Numbered from the stretch's first letter, positions 25,635 through 37,014 are shown. The stretch is DNA of 64,000 nt from Panax quinquefolius (GCA_020205615.1 CM035151.1:14176322-14240321); one strand, 5' to 3'. The notes: generated from the sequence alone by a model not told the origin. Numbers and translations are program-made.

Positions 25635-25685
25635 AGCCTCTCTCGTAGCGGCACAACACGTAAGAGCAGCCGAGGAGGAGAGGCT
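25635..25685 (-). other. Hairpin in the presumed 3' UTR of B1, conserved in B2
   Basis: AGCCTCTC at 25635-25642 pairs with GAGAGGCT at 25678-25685. The surrounding block, including GCCGAGGAGGAGAGGCTGG, is also kept in unit 2 (36536-36586). It lies roughly 185-235 bases after the B1 stop, in a region where the rest of the sequence has diverged. Confidence 0.5.
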
Positions 25686-25868
25686 GGCGCGACTTAATTC
25701 TATCACACATGACACACACATATATATATATAGTACATCCAACTGCCCATTTCTTACTAGTATAGGCTGAATAGCTAATTTATACTAGTAATATATAACT
25801 TACTAGTATATTAATTAGTAGTACACTACTATATATTCATAAATAGTGCTACTATATACGTACACCAA

Positions 25869-26159
25869 TTAAGCCATACGTAATGGTTTTGTCAAAGGAT
25901 AATCCTTAATCAGTGCGCCTGCGCCACCACCATAGAAATTGGAAGGCTGGTAGGAGAACTTCATAACCACCGTCTCCGTGGTGGCAGAAAGTAGTGGATC
26001 CACCTGAAAAACCTGGGACTGCTGTGGTTGATACCGATACTTACATATTGGGTGTTCTTCTGAAAGAGTAGTAGTAGTAGTACTAATACTATTCCTTCCC
26101 TTTCTTCCAAAGCCCTCAAACCCAATCTTTTTAACATGTCTCTCTGCCTTCTGTGCCAT
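25869..26159 (-). CDS. Small protein B1 (96 aa), unknown family shared with A genes
   Basis: The single-exon ORF begins MAQKAERHVKKIGFEGF and ends DYPLTKPLRMA. Three blocks are shared with protein A2: KIGFEGF near the N-terminus (residues 11-17), YQPQQSQVFQV at exactly residues 43-53 (A2 has YQPSKPHVYQV at 43-53), and a GG...DYP.T...RM C-terminus. Between them is a Ser/Thr run. There is no signal peptide, membrane segment or known enzyme motif. A TATA box lies about 120 bases upstream. The pattern recalls, from memory only, small plant proteins of the uncharacterised UCP031279 type, some of which are elicitor- or stress-induced. I have not verified this. It looks intact, unlike its copy B2. 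Confidence 0.8.
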   Translation of the reverse strand: MAQKAERHVKKIGFEGFGRKGRNSISTTTTTLSEEHPICKYRYQPQQSQVFQVDPLLSATTETVVMKFSYQPSNFYGGGAGALIKDYPLTKPLRMA

Positions 26160-26276
26160 ATCTATACTCGTAGTATTTTTTTTCTTAAAACTATATAATA
26201 CTATAAGACTAAGCTATTTAATTAGTAAGTGTAGTAGTATCTTCTTTCTTTGGTTTATAAGCTATAGAATAACACC

Positions 26277-26286
26277 CTTTTTATAT
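26277..26286 (-). promoter_or_regulatory. TATA box of B1
   Basis: The minus strand reads ATATAAAAAG about 120 bases upstream of the B1 ATG, followed by GGGTGTT as in B2. Confidence 0.6.
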
Positions 26287-26401
26287 GGAAAGATTATTGA
26301 GAGGGAATGACTTTTACAGAGGGTAGTATTGTCAATTCACAGGAGTCGTCTGTCTGAACAATCAAATCGATCGTACGTGGATACTTATTAACATATCATT
26401 T

Positions 26402-26439
<38 letters not shown>

Positions 26440-27355
26440 AAATATATATAGTAGCTAGCCAAATCATATCATATCCAAAGATAATATAATTAATCTATAA
26501 TATATGCATTGAGTAATATTCTGATGTATTTTTCTTTTTCTGGAACATCAATTGGATAGGAATATCCTAGTGTGTTTTAATTAAACTCTGAGAATGTTGA
26601 ATAAAATTACAAGTTCGAAGAGAAAAACTATCTAAACATTAATTTGTTTAAAGTGTGACTGATTTGTCATTATCGGTGGGACAAGATATCTAACACCGCC
26701 AAATGCATTCATACATAAATAAAGATTAGCGAAAATATATCAAGAATTTGATTCTTAGCGTTCAGCCTTGAAACTTTGTTACTTAATATATACAATAATT
26801 GCTAGGGATATATTGCATGTGGTTGTAGTGTAGTGTAAACAGCATAAATTTGAGTCCAGATAGATACTGAATTTGATTCCTCCTGATCCTTTTCTATATT
26901 CTAATTCTGGTCAGATAACTAGTTATGTGGTTTGTTATTGATCAGAAAGAAATTAAGATTTTTTTATCCTTAATTATTTCATGTCTAATGTAACTTAATA
27001 ATTATCTTTTTGAATCAGGAGTTTCCATTCAACTAAATCTTTCCTATCCGTTTTTTCAAAAAAGCAAAAAAATATATATTTCCTATCCAATTCTAAACTG
27101 ACAAGTTATTGGGATTCAGTCGTAGCAGAATTTGATTCCTTGAACCTTTTTTTATAAAATCCAATTTCTAATGCTTTTAATTTGCATCCTTTTGCTTTTT
27201 ATATTAAGAAAAAATGGCATTCAAACTTTGAATATTTTATACCAGCATTAGATATTTATCTCAATTTCTTTATTGCCTTTTTCTTGTGAGGTACTGATTT
27301 CTAGAGCCTAAGGATCTGCCCCTTGCGTCGTCTGTTTCCATGAGGAGAAAATATT

Positions 27356-27615
27356 ATGGGCAGTGGTGGCCGGAACTGGACAGTGGCCGACGAAAATTGG
27401 ACTAAGGGGAGATGGGTGATCGGGGAGATGAGAGGAGTGGGGGTTACATGGGGTGGGGGTGGGGGGGTGGAGGTGGGTGGGGTACCGAGGACAGGGTTGG
27501 GGTGGGGGGATTGGGGGAGAGGGGTGGGGGTGCCCCGAGTGGGGAGACCTGGGGGAGGCAGGAGGGGAACGGTGATCGGATGAGTGGGGGCGGGGGGATG
27601 AGAGAGGGAAGGGGG

Positions 27616-27646
<31 letters not shown>

Positions 27647-27650
27647 AGAG
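27356..27650. repeat. G-rich low-complexity tract ending in (GA)n
   Basis: The plus strand carries dozens of G runs of three to seven (GGGTGGGGGTGGGGGGGTGG type) over about 250 bases, then a (GA)n run at about 27619-27641. It contrasts sharply with the AT-rich surroundings. The long minus-strand ORF across it is compositional (Pro/Ser/Leu/Thr) and is not called as a gene. Confidence 0.85.
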
Positions 27651-27699
27651 ATAAGCTGAGCGTCTGAAATGAAAAGATAGAAACTGAAAAGTTTATATT

Positions 27700-27905
27700 T
27701 ATTATCTCCGACGGAATGTCTGTCGGTAATAAGTCCCTCAGAAATAACTTAAATTCGACGAAACGTCCCTCAAAATTAACGTTTGTTTTCGTCGAAATTA
27801 CTTTTTGCGGTGGCGCGAAACTTGGCGCCAACTGGAGAGGTCTACGTTCGACGGAATTCCGTCAGAATTATGTTAGTTTCGAGAGACTTATAATCGACGC
27901 ATTAT
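27700..27905. mobile_element. Possible CACTA-type subterminal sequence
   Basis: Short motifs of the type CCGACGGAAT, TCGACGGAATTCCGTC and CGTCGAAATTA recur in both orientations. This is typical of the subterminal regions of plant CACTA transposons. No CACTA terminus is visible at this spot. The next element starts at 27906. Confidence 0.35.
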
Positions 27906-29163
27906 TGTGAGACCCCAGATTTTATCAATAAAGATTTAAATTTTGTCGAAATAATTTTTAATATTATGGTGTGAATTTGAGATAATATTATAGTTGTGGG
28001 TAGTATTTATAAATTTTGCAAAGTATGCAAGTGGTTATATTATATTCGATTGGTGGGGAATATTCGGTTTAGCGAGGAATATTAAATACACTACCAATCA
28101 TTGGTGGACCCTCTTAATGTAATTATTATCGGATTGAAAAACGACAAAAATATTTTATTGAAATAACTACGGAAGTTTTACCGTAGTTCTTGTTGAACTA
28201 CTTTCATTAGTAGTAAAAGTACGATGTCACGTGTGGTTGCATAAGAGTAGCACCACCAGATTGATTATTGATGCTTTATGTGAGAAGTCACTCAGGTTTG
28301 ATTCCATTATCATTTATTAATAATATGAATTATTATAATGATAATGACGTTTTGTTTTATTCGTATTATTAACGTAATAAAAATGAAACATCTTTTATAT
28401 AAAATAGAATCACTTTATTAAAGTTTATTCTATAAATAGAATATATTATATTTTATTATGCGTAGTATTGCATAAAGTGTTTTTGCGTAGTGTTTTGCAT
28501 AGTATTGCATAGTGTTTGCATAGTAAAATGTTTTTATATAAATAGAATATATTATATTTTATTTAAAATTTTTTTCTTTAAATATGGATGACGATTAAAA
28601 GTAAATCAATCTGGACCGCTCATGGATTAGTTACTATGCATTCCATTTTCCTATAAATGAAGTTCATTCCTTCATTATTTTCTTACGAATTCATTGAAAC
28701 TCTGAGAGAAATTATAGAGAGAAGCTATAGAGAAAATTATAGAAAGAAGAAGAGTATTCTGCTACTTCACTACTTCTATATTCAGCCTCTTTTACTAGTA
28801 GGGGTATTATTTGTTGTACATCTGTAAGTGGTGTTATTCTTTCTTCTTGAAGAGAACTTCATTATTCCATTCACTATTATTCTCATTGAATAACTTTTGT
28901 AAAAGTGGCATACCCTATACATAACTTTGATACGCCAGATACCCTATACTTGGTGAAATCCTTATGTTATTCCATCGCTTATTATTCATTGGAATAACTT
29001 TGTATAATGCGGTTTACCCTATACTTGGTGACATTCTTCTATTATTCATTTGGAACATCATGTATACATGTGTTTTACACCGACTGGTTCCGCTTTTTAT
29101 TATTCATTGGAACATCCCATCATGTGTTTTACACCCACCGGTTCCGCTCTTTATCATTCTCAT
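27906..29163 (+). mobile_element. Truncated LTR of a Del/Tekay-type Gypsy element
   Basis: It starts TGTGAGACCCCAG and matches the 5' LTR at 59770-62350 segment by segment. Examples are GTTATAGTTGTGGGTAGTAT near 27980, ATTGGTGGACCC near 28100, and the GGAACATC...GTGTTTTACAC repeats near 29050-29150. The match stops at 29163, where a CACTA terminus begins, so more than 1 kb of the LTR is missing. ATTAT precedes the start, but no second copy of that target site can be identified. Confidence 0.8.
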
Positions 29164-30750
29164 CACTACAACAAAAAAAAGCTTATCAATGATCGATTAT
29201 CGTCGATCGTATTTCGATCAGCAGATAAATATCTGGTCATTGGGATGCACATCCGCGACCACTATTAGCGACCGCTATATCTGCGATCGCCATGAAGCGT
29301 AATCGAAATGACAAATACGATTATTTGGTGAGTCAGCATGGTCCAGGGCCAAAGATGACGTGGTCCACGTGTCAGCGACCATTATCAGCGACCGCGTCTG
29401 CGGTCATTGATTATCTCTGCGTCATTAATAACGTTCAAATGACGCGTGACGCGATCGATATGAAAAAATTATGACTGACCCGATTTTTGCTTTGTTTTGC
29501 GAATTCCCCAAAACTCATACTGCTTTTCTACCTGCTTTATCCCAACACACATACACACCAAGATAAACAACATACAAAACAATATAAACATCCATCGTCC
29601 ACCAACACATACACCAAACTAGTATATAAACCTTTAAAAACCAATATGATTTGAATAAATATAATAACATTTCAAAACTTGTTTAAGTAACATATATACA
29701 AACATCCAAATAATGAATATACAAGTACAAGGTTATGTCAAGCGTCATCCCTCCTCGATCATGCACCTCATAATTAACAAAATAATAAAACAAGTTACAA
29801 ATATAATAAATATGTTGATCTTCGGTATATATTACGACAATACATACAACAAATTGATTTTATACCTCGTCATCCCCATGCCGTGTCTACTGCTGCCGCC
29901 ATCGCTTCAAATTTAACTCCTCAGGATCAAGAGCCCCCAGGTGCCCGCCCAATATCTTCAGAAGATTTCGATCTTGACATATAGCTCTCACACAGTCAGC
30001 CGGAGTATGAACAACTGGATGACTCGATGATCGTGGAAGACTTGGGTAGCAGAGTCGCTGAGCCGTTGAAGGATGGGCGTCGTCGTTGTCCTTGACCTTT
30101 AATGTAGTTCTTCTTCACAATGACGCCTCTCCACAACTCTTGATCAATAGGCGCGACGTGGAGTGCCTTCGTGGATACGCCATTTCAATAAACGCTTATA
30201 AGTATCCTCGTCATCATGTTAACACTTAAATAGTTAAAATAATATTTTGTAAGTATTAATAAACAAGATCAGTTGTTAAAACTTATTACCGCTTATCCGG
30301 ATAGCCTCAGTGCGCACCATCACGGTGTGTACGTGCACATCCAAATGATGGATAGGGCGACCTTGAGACCGAGACTCCTATACACAAACAAAGACAATAT
30401 TACTAAGTAAAATGGGATATTTTCTACAATTCATGATTGTAAACATATTAAAACTTGTAAATACGTGCAGGCGTTGATATCTTTTAAGAATCGTGAAATA
30501 CCGCCGCCTTGTATGTGTCCTTTTAGCCTTTTCGCCATCATGGATACACCCGAGGCTCTGGCTGGTGGCGATCTTTTCGTCTTTTCACCCAGCTCTCCTC
30601 ACTCTCCATTGGCGGGACATCTCAAATTTATATACGGATGGAGTGCACCACCAGGGCTATGCTCGTGCATATAATCCTCTCCCAAATATGCATTTAAACT
30701 AACGTAAATATGTCAAACTTAATCAAACTTAGTTATTTTGATGATTTGGA
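29164..30750 (-). mobile_element. CACTA transposon fragment with transposase remnants on the minus strand
   Basis: It begins CACTACAACAAAAAAAAGC, the classic CACTA terminus, followed by short GCGACC/CGATCG subterminal repeats up to about 29460. On the minus strand at about 30365-30285 a frame reads GRPIHHLDVHVHT-VMVRTEA, and at about 30545-30475 another reads AKRLKGHIQGGGISRF. Both recall the conserved C-terminal region of plant En/Spm-like transposases, but they are short and broken. The far terminus was not found before the foldback element at 30795. The right edge given is approximate. Confidence 0.5.
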
Positions 30751-30794
30751 TATATATATATATATGTGTATATATATATATATGTATATATATA

Positions 30795-31879
30795 TAGGAG
30801 CCCTTCCATATGTAGGTTGCTATAGATGCTTATCTGACACCCCTTTTGGGATGGTTGATAAACTTATTGGAAGGTGAGATTGAAACATAAATATACAAAG
30901 CGAAATGACATGCAGCTTTTATTTTAATATAGAGGACCCCACCATGTAGTCAACATGTTGTCGGTTTGTTTAACTAAAATGAATTTTAATATTAAATAAT
31001 CTGACAATGTACGACATGTATAAAATGTATAAAAAATAAATTAATCCAAACCAGTATGACCTCTTAGGCATATAAAAAATCAAATAGTGGCACAAGTTCT
31101 TTATTTGCTATTTTTATAACAATATTTGTTATTTTATAAAAATAAATATTTTATAATAACAAATAAAGAATATAAAATATTTTATAAAACAAATATTTTA
31201 TAATAACAAATAAAGAATATAAAATATTTTTATAAAAATAGCAAATAAAAAATTATAAAAATATTTGTTAATTCTTTATATAACAAATATATGCTATTGT
31301 TATATAAAATAGGATATAAAATATCATAAAGAATTAATATTTTAAATTAAAGTGGGAAGAAATTAATATATTTGTTATATAAAGAATTATAAAAATATTT
31401 TTATATCCTATTTTATATCCTATTATAAAATAACAAATATTTTATAATTCTTTATTTGCTATTTTTATAAAATATTTTATATTCTTTATTTGTTATTATA
31501 AAATATTTGTTTTATAAAAATATTTGTTTTATAAAATAACAAATATTGTTATAAAAATAAGCAAATAAAGAACTTGTGCCACTATTAGATTTTTTATACA
31601 ATTTAAGAGGTTGTGCTTATTTGGATTTTTTTTTTTTTTTTTTTATACAGTTTACATGTCGCATTCTGGCCAGTATTATTTAATATTAAAAATTGCTTTT
31701 AGTTAAACAAACCGACAACACGTTAACTATGGTGGTCCCTCATATTAAAATAAAAGTTCTGCAAGTTGTGCCATACTTATATATTTATGTTTCAATCTCA
31801 TTTCACCAATAATAAGTTTATCAACTATTGTGCGTAATAAAGATAAGATAAACATCTATAAAGAACCTATATATGAAGC

Positions 31880-31884
<5 letters not shown>
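30795..31884. mobile_element. Foldback MITE of about 1.09 kb with very long inverted arms
   Basis: The ends are TAGGAGCCCTTCCATATGTAGG and, inverted, TAGGGGCTTCATATATAGG, flanked by TATATA. The arms run for several hundred bases. AACTTGTGCCACTATT at 31571 is the inverse of AATAGTGGCACAAGTT at 31085. Likewise AACAAACCGACAAC at 31708 mirrors GTTGTCGGTTTGTTT at 30957. The centre (about 31100-31560) is built of repeated AACAAATATTTTATAA-type palindromes. No ORF is present. The superfamily is unclear; a TA target would suit Tc1/Mariner-like elements. Confidence 0.85.
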
Positions 31885-31918
<34 letters not shown>

Positions 31919-32297
31919 TTGAGTTGTGTCCCTTTATTCAATAACTTTTCTATTGTTAATATTCTAAATTTCCATATATATTTTCTTCTTAATTATGCAC
32001 TTTTCACGTACATGACTAACAAATTAAAGCATAAAAATAAAAGTTAACAAAAAGATCTATAACACAGATATAATAGATATATATTTATATATATTATGAG
32101 TTCCAACACTTACAACACAGACATATATAGTAGCCTTGAGCTACAAAGCCTGACAAGGTTGCTGGGAGATCTAGTACTAGTGGATCACATATTAAATACA
32201 AGAGGGGAGGGTAAATAGGTAGCTAGTTTTAGTTTATATTATTCTAGACGCAAATATATATATATAGAAATATTTGATGGAGAGCCTAATGATAAAA

Positions 32298-32591
32298 TTA
32301 AACCATACGCATGGGGGTTTTCTTATTTGTCTTGGGATAATCCACAATCACCGTGCCACCATGGAACTTGGCTGCCTCGTAACAATCGACAAATACAGCC
32401 TCCTTCTTGACTGTAGCAGGAACCGGAACAATCACCTGATAAACATGGGGTTTTGATGGTTGGTACTGACGCCTATCCACATAAAATTGTTGTTGCTGAT
32501 GCTGCTTTTTTCCCCATTGTGCAGCGAATTCATCCAACATGGCTATGTCTTCAGACCCAATCTTCATATGGTTTGACTCGCTTGGTGCCAT
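32298..32591 (-). CDS. Small protein A2 (97 aa), intact member of the A/B family
   Basis: The single-exon ORF begins MAPSESNHMKIG and ends DYPKTNKKTPMRMV. The first 25 residues resemble A1 and B1, though the KIGFEGF block reads KIGSEDI here. A Gln-rich stretch (30-36) precedes YQPSKPHVYQV (43-53). Residues 62-83 (with a CYEAAKFHGG core) and the DYP C-terminus complete the family pattern. There is no signal peptide or membrane span. A TATAAAG lies about 85 bases upstream. Compared with A1 it keeps the segment between the two 8-bp repeats and the full C-terminus. The function is unknown. The substitutions in the N-terminal block may be relevant to activity. Confidence 0.78.
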   Translation of the reverse strand: MAPSESNHMKIGSEDIAMLDEFAAQWGKKQHQQQQFYVDRRQYQPSKPHVYQVIVPVPATVKKEAVFVDCYEAAKFHGGTVIVDYPKTNKKTPMRMV

Positions 32592-32673
32592 TTCTAAGTA
32601 GGTTAAAGCTAATTAAGTCTACTTGTTTGCTTGTTTTGTTTGGTTGGTGCATGCTGTTCTTTAACTTGAACCC

Positions 32674-32680
32674 CTTTATA
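32674..32680 (-). promoter_or_regulatory. TATA box of A2
   Basis: TATAAAG on the minus strand, about 85 bases upstream of the ATG, in a context matching that of A1 (GCTTTCTG-TATGTATAAAGGGG). Confidence 0.55.
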
Positions 32681-35271
32681 CATACAGAAAGCTTAGTGGA
32701 TGAGAGAGAAATAGATATCTTTAATTTATTCTCCTACTTTTTAAATTTTTCCTTCAAGATATGTTTGGAGCTCTAGCAGCCTTCACAACTTTTTCCTCCA
32801 TTTCAAGATTACTGGTACATTTTTATTTTTTTGTCTATTTAAAAAAAAGATATATATATATATATATTTTAATTTATCATTTTAACATCTATTGTTAAAT
32901 TTTAATTAATATTAAGAGTACTTTAAAAATATAAATTATCTTCATGAACATTCGATATATATTTTAGACTTATAAATATACTAGCTAATATATACTCCAC
33001 TTGAAAGAACGGAATGAATTAAGGTGCGAAGATAATTATTATATATATACGTCTTTTTTCAGCGAATTAAAAAAATAAACTAAAGAATCAATCAGTCATG
33101 TATTACAATAATTTTCTAAAATATAATAACCGTTCAAATTATCGTCATAAATATATTGTCGTTATAGGGACAGAATATATGATGTGTTTAAAAACAATTA
33201 AGTTGCATCCAAGGGTCTATAAAAAGTTTAGGGAAATGTTAAATTCAGAATATTTTTTATTATTTCCACAATAAAAGTGTCGCTGTAGAGAATTTATAGC
33301 GACACTTTTATTATAAAAATAACATTTTCTGTTATAGATTTAATAATTCTCAAAATTTAATAGAGTGACGTATTATTGCTGATGCAATGAGCAATGATTA
33401 TAACAATTGCAATAAATATTCAAAGATATATTCAAGTTAAATAGCTTAATTATATAATTAATTAATGAAGGCAGACTGTTGCACGTTTCCAATATCTAGT
33501 CTGACAAAAATAGTGTTCCGGGTTATATAAGGGGAACAAAATATTATTTAAAAACCACTTTCTATCCCTTTGTATAAAGTAGACAAAAAAATCCTGCTTA
33601 GACAGTAGTGCTTTAATTAGTTATATTTTGATGTACAAACTACCGATATAAAATTAAAAAAAAAAATTTGTTTTGTCTAGTTTTTTTTTTTTAAGAAAAA
33701 AAGGCACTAAAAAACACTAGTTACATGCTAAAATTTCGATATTCATGATTAATTTCTTAAATTTTTGTGACTATTGTGTATAAATACCAGCGAAAATTAA
33801 ATATAATGAATCGATATTATTTTTTCATACGGAAGTATTAGCTCTCTAAACATGATGCTTATTTAAAAAATTGAGCTCATAGTGGTTAAGTAAATTTAGA
33901 AACATTCAATTATATTACTTGTTTTCTCATCTCCGAAAGAAAAATACAATGAAATCATATCATCATGATAATAATACTACTCTATTATAAAGATAATAAT
34001 AATAGAAGTAGTTATTTCATTTTTGGAAATTTATACGTCCCTACCAGTACTTAATGCTGTAAAATGAGCTCGTTTCGTATATCGATTCGAGATCGATTCG
34101 AAATATAAATGATTTAAATTATAATTTTTGTTTTAAAAGTTTAAACTGTTCGGACTCGTTTTGAGATTGTGATTAACTCGGTAGCTAAACGAGTCTTAAT
34201 CAAACTTTATTTTATACTCGATAAATTTTGTAAATCAAATCTGAATAATTCAATACTCAGTTCGACTCGGTTCATTTATACCCTTACTAGCACTTTCCAT
34301 TATACAAGTCGTTTAAGACAAAATTAATCACGGTACATATTAAGAAATCTCATTAATTCTAATGTTATGTAAATAATGTTGGTTTGAAATTTCATTACTA
34401 CTCATGCACTAATTAATTACTCTTTCTCATCTATCTGATCAATTACGCTATTTTTAGTTTTTCCTCCTAGATATATATAAAGCGTCTTATATTATGGAAA
34501 ACAAATTCTTCTAAAACGAATTATATAATGGAAAGGAGGAAGTAGTACGTAGTAAAACTGTAAAAGTAATTAATTGATCGAGAAAGGCATATTAACTTCA
34601 GAATAACTTTTAATTTTTTTTAAAAATCCCACTTTTTGAGAAATACAATCTAATTTATAATCAAATACAACATCACTATTATAATAGTAGTATTAAAGAA
34701 CCATCAAAAGTCACACTAAAAGAGGATGAAATAAATTCACAGACAAACTTCACATAAAGAGGAAACAATCAAGTTTCCCATAACTTTTAGACTTATTTTG
34801 TTTAACATCGGCAATTCTGCGCCTAATGAAAAATCTGTAGCTGAGGTTTAAAGTCGTATAAAGCATAAGATTTCGTTCCTGACTGCTTGTTGCATCTAAT
34901 TCCTCTTTCGGTTGCTCCATTTTCTAGTTATGTTCAAGGAAGCATCATTCTTTCTTTATATTGTCATTTTTTTACTAGTGATAATGTCAAAGTAATAACT
35001 ATACGATTAAATCAATAAATATTGTTAAAAATTGTATTGTTAAAGCAAATATATATAAAAATATCGTTAATAGATACTTAATCTAACAACATGCATGACA
35101 TCTTCCTACTAACTTATGTCAAGTTGCTTGGTATGTGTATATTAATTTGCATATTATTACATGTGGTTGGTGCGTATTATTCGGGTGACTTATCTATTGA
35201 CACCTTGAGGGAAATGGCTTAATTAAGGTTAGGGTATGCACCCTATTGTCCAAACCGAATATATTAATAAT

Positions 35272-35822
35272 TGTTGGGTCATGATACATTATGCACTGGG
35301 CCTGACCGAATGGGCTCCTCCCTTGGGTCTTATTTATTTTGTCTTAAATGTATTGGGTCGGACCGTTGGGCTGACCCATAAGGCAAATGACATCTTGGCT
35401 TGGGCTTTGACCGGTAATGATGATTAAGATAACAGTTGACTTTTATCTCTGTCACCGTCTGCATGACATTAATGATGATGGGACTGTATTAGCCGGCGGT
35501 GGACAAAGGTGATGGAGTAGCAGGTGAATCACCGGAACTGGGTGGCTGTGTCAGTAGGGAGTGGGTGGCACGAAAAATCGGGCTTGGAGTATATGAGACA
35601 AAGATTATACACAAGGCTAAAGGTAACTGATTCATTTTCTCTCTCAAGTCACTAGATATTATTATCCTTCCATTTATTAACCTCATGATCGCGCAGACTT
35701 GACTCTCACGCCTAACTATCCCGACAAATGAAGTCGTGAAGCTTTTGGTGTTGTTGTGTTTATTGTGCAAGATTGGATGCGTCTTACGTGATTAAGACGT
35801 GTAGAAGTATCTTGCGTTAACA
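35272..35822 (+). mobile_element. Solo LTR of a Tat-type element with a perfect 5-bp target-site duplication
   Basis: It starts TGTTGGGTCATGATAC and ends CTTGCGTTAACA. The 5-bp sequence ATAAT is found on both sides (35267-35271 and 35823-35827). Internal landmarks (GACTCTCACGCC, CTATCCCGAC, GTGATTAAGACGTG) match the LTRs at 2398, 12788 and 57943, so it is a relative of that family though clearly diverged. No internal retroelement sequence is present, which is the outcome of LTR-LTR recombination. Confidence 0.92.
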
Positions 35823-36535
35823 ATAATAAACAACTTGTAGTCGGAGAATGAAATTGTCCAGCTTTTTCTTCCCGTTTCTTTACTTTTGTCCAAACTAAAA
35901 CTCTTCTTCAAAATAAAACTCATAAACACCATGCCTGTTACACAAAGAAACACTTTTCCCCCCTCTAAAATGGATCAAAACTAAAATATGAAGAATGAGC
36001 TTAATTATTTACTCTAAACTACGTACTGTCATGATATCAACTTAATTTGGGACTGGTTCACATGCATGCATCTCTCAACTAAGTATATATATGTATATAC
36101 CTAGCTCATTTATATGCATTTTTCATAAATTTATCCCTTGTTATTTAGTCATGTGTTAAATTCAATTGCGTAGCTTGACTCAATATTTATTTATTAATAA
36201 TATTTTGGAAACTAAAAAATGGTTAAAAATAATTTGTTATTAAAATTTAGGTCCACCCATTTATGATGACGCTAATTAAATATTGCCACATCATTTTGTG
36301 CATGTTAACTATTTTTTGTAAGATACTTTTGTAATCATAGCAATACTCATTTTATATATATATAGGTTCCATGAGCATACTCGTTTGCACAAGATATATA
36401 TATATATAGGTTCCATGAGCATACTCGTTTGCACAAGGGTAGAAAGAGAGAGAAATTATTTATAGGTAAATATTAATTAGTAGTAGTAGTAGTTAATTTG
36501 TACAACAAAAGCATACATAACAAAGTTCAGCTACT

Positions 36536-36586
36536 AGCCTCTTTCGTACCGGCAGAAGACTTAAGAGGAGCCGAGGAGGAGAGGCT
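36536..36586 (-). other. Hairpin downstream of B2, the counterpart of that after B1
   Basis: AGCCTCTT at 36536-36543 and GAGAGGCT at 36579-36586 can pair except at the innermost position. The flanking text is conserved with 25635-25685. Confidence 0.45.
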
Positions 36587-36718
36587 GGTGCGACTTAATT
36601 CTATAAGTAGTTAAGACACACACACACACACACATATAGTACATCCAACTGCCCATATATTTCTTACTAGTATGGGAGTATATTTATAAATAGTACTACT
36701 ACGTGCGCTAGTTAATAA

Positions 36719-37014
36719 TTAAGCCATTGTCACGGGATTATTATTAATCAGTGCGCCTGCTCCACCACCGTAGGAATTGGAAGGCTGGTAGGAGAGAACT
36801 CCATAACCGCCACCGTCTCCGCGGTGGCAGAAAGTAGCGGAGCCACCTGAAAAACCTGGGACTGTGGTCGATACTGATACTTACATATTGGGTGTTCTTC
36901 TGAAATAGTATAAGTAGTACCAGTATTAGTACTAATACTATTCCTATTCCTTCCTTTTCTTCCAAAGCTCTCAAATCCTAACTTTTTAGCAAGCTTCTCT
37001 GCCTTCTGTGCCAT
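36719..37014 (-). pseudogene. Small protein B2, frameshifted copy of B1
   Basis: The start at 37014 gives MAQKAEKLAKKLGFESFGRK and runs in frame with B1 through YQYRPQSQVFQV and LLSATAETV. At about 36796-36801 the copy has GTTCTCTCC where B1 has GTTCTCC, an extra CT dinucleotide. The frame then shifts and ends at a TGA at 36748 with an unrelated VVEQAH end (88 aa). The original C-terminus (YQPSNSYGGGAGALIN and so on) can still be read in the other frame to the stop at 36719-36721. A short AT-rich change has also replaced the KDYPLTK text. The TATA box is intact, so a truncated product could be expressed. Confidence 0.8.

Larger units (their letters stand above)
21505..27272. repeat. Segmental duplication, unit 1 (genes A1 and B1)
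   Basis: This block and 31915-38411 share the same order of recognisable segments. These are the GTTGTGYCCCTTT start, gene A on the minus strand, the GAGGTTTAAAGT-TATAAAGCAT segment (24575 against 34848), the B 3' flank with its hairpin, gene B on the minus strand, and the ACTTTGAATATTTTATACCA...CTCAATTTCTTTA end (27222-27271 against 38360-38410). AT-rich stretches between them are heavily diverged. The boundaries are approximate and were read by eye. Confidence 0.8.

Noticed and set aside
27301..27831. Minus-strand ORF of 176 codons rich in Pro, Ser, Leu and Thr
   Set aside because: It is the reverse of the G-rich tract and the (GA)n repeat. The composition alone keeps it open, and it has no domain.
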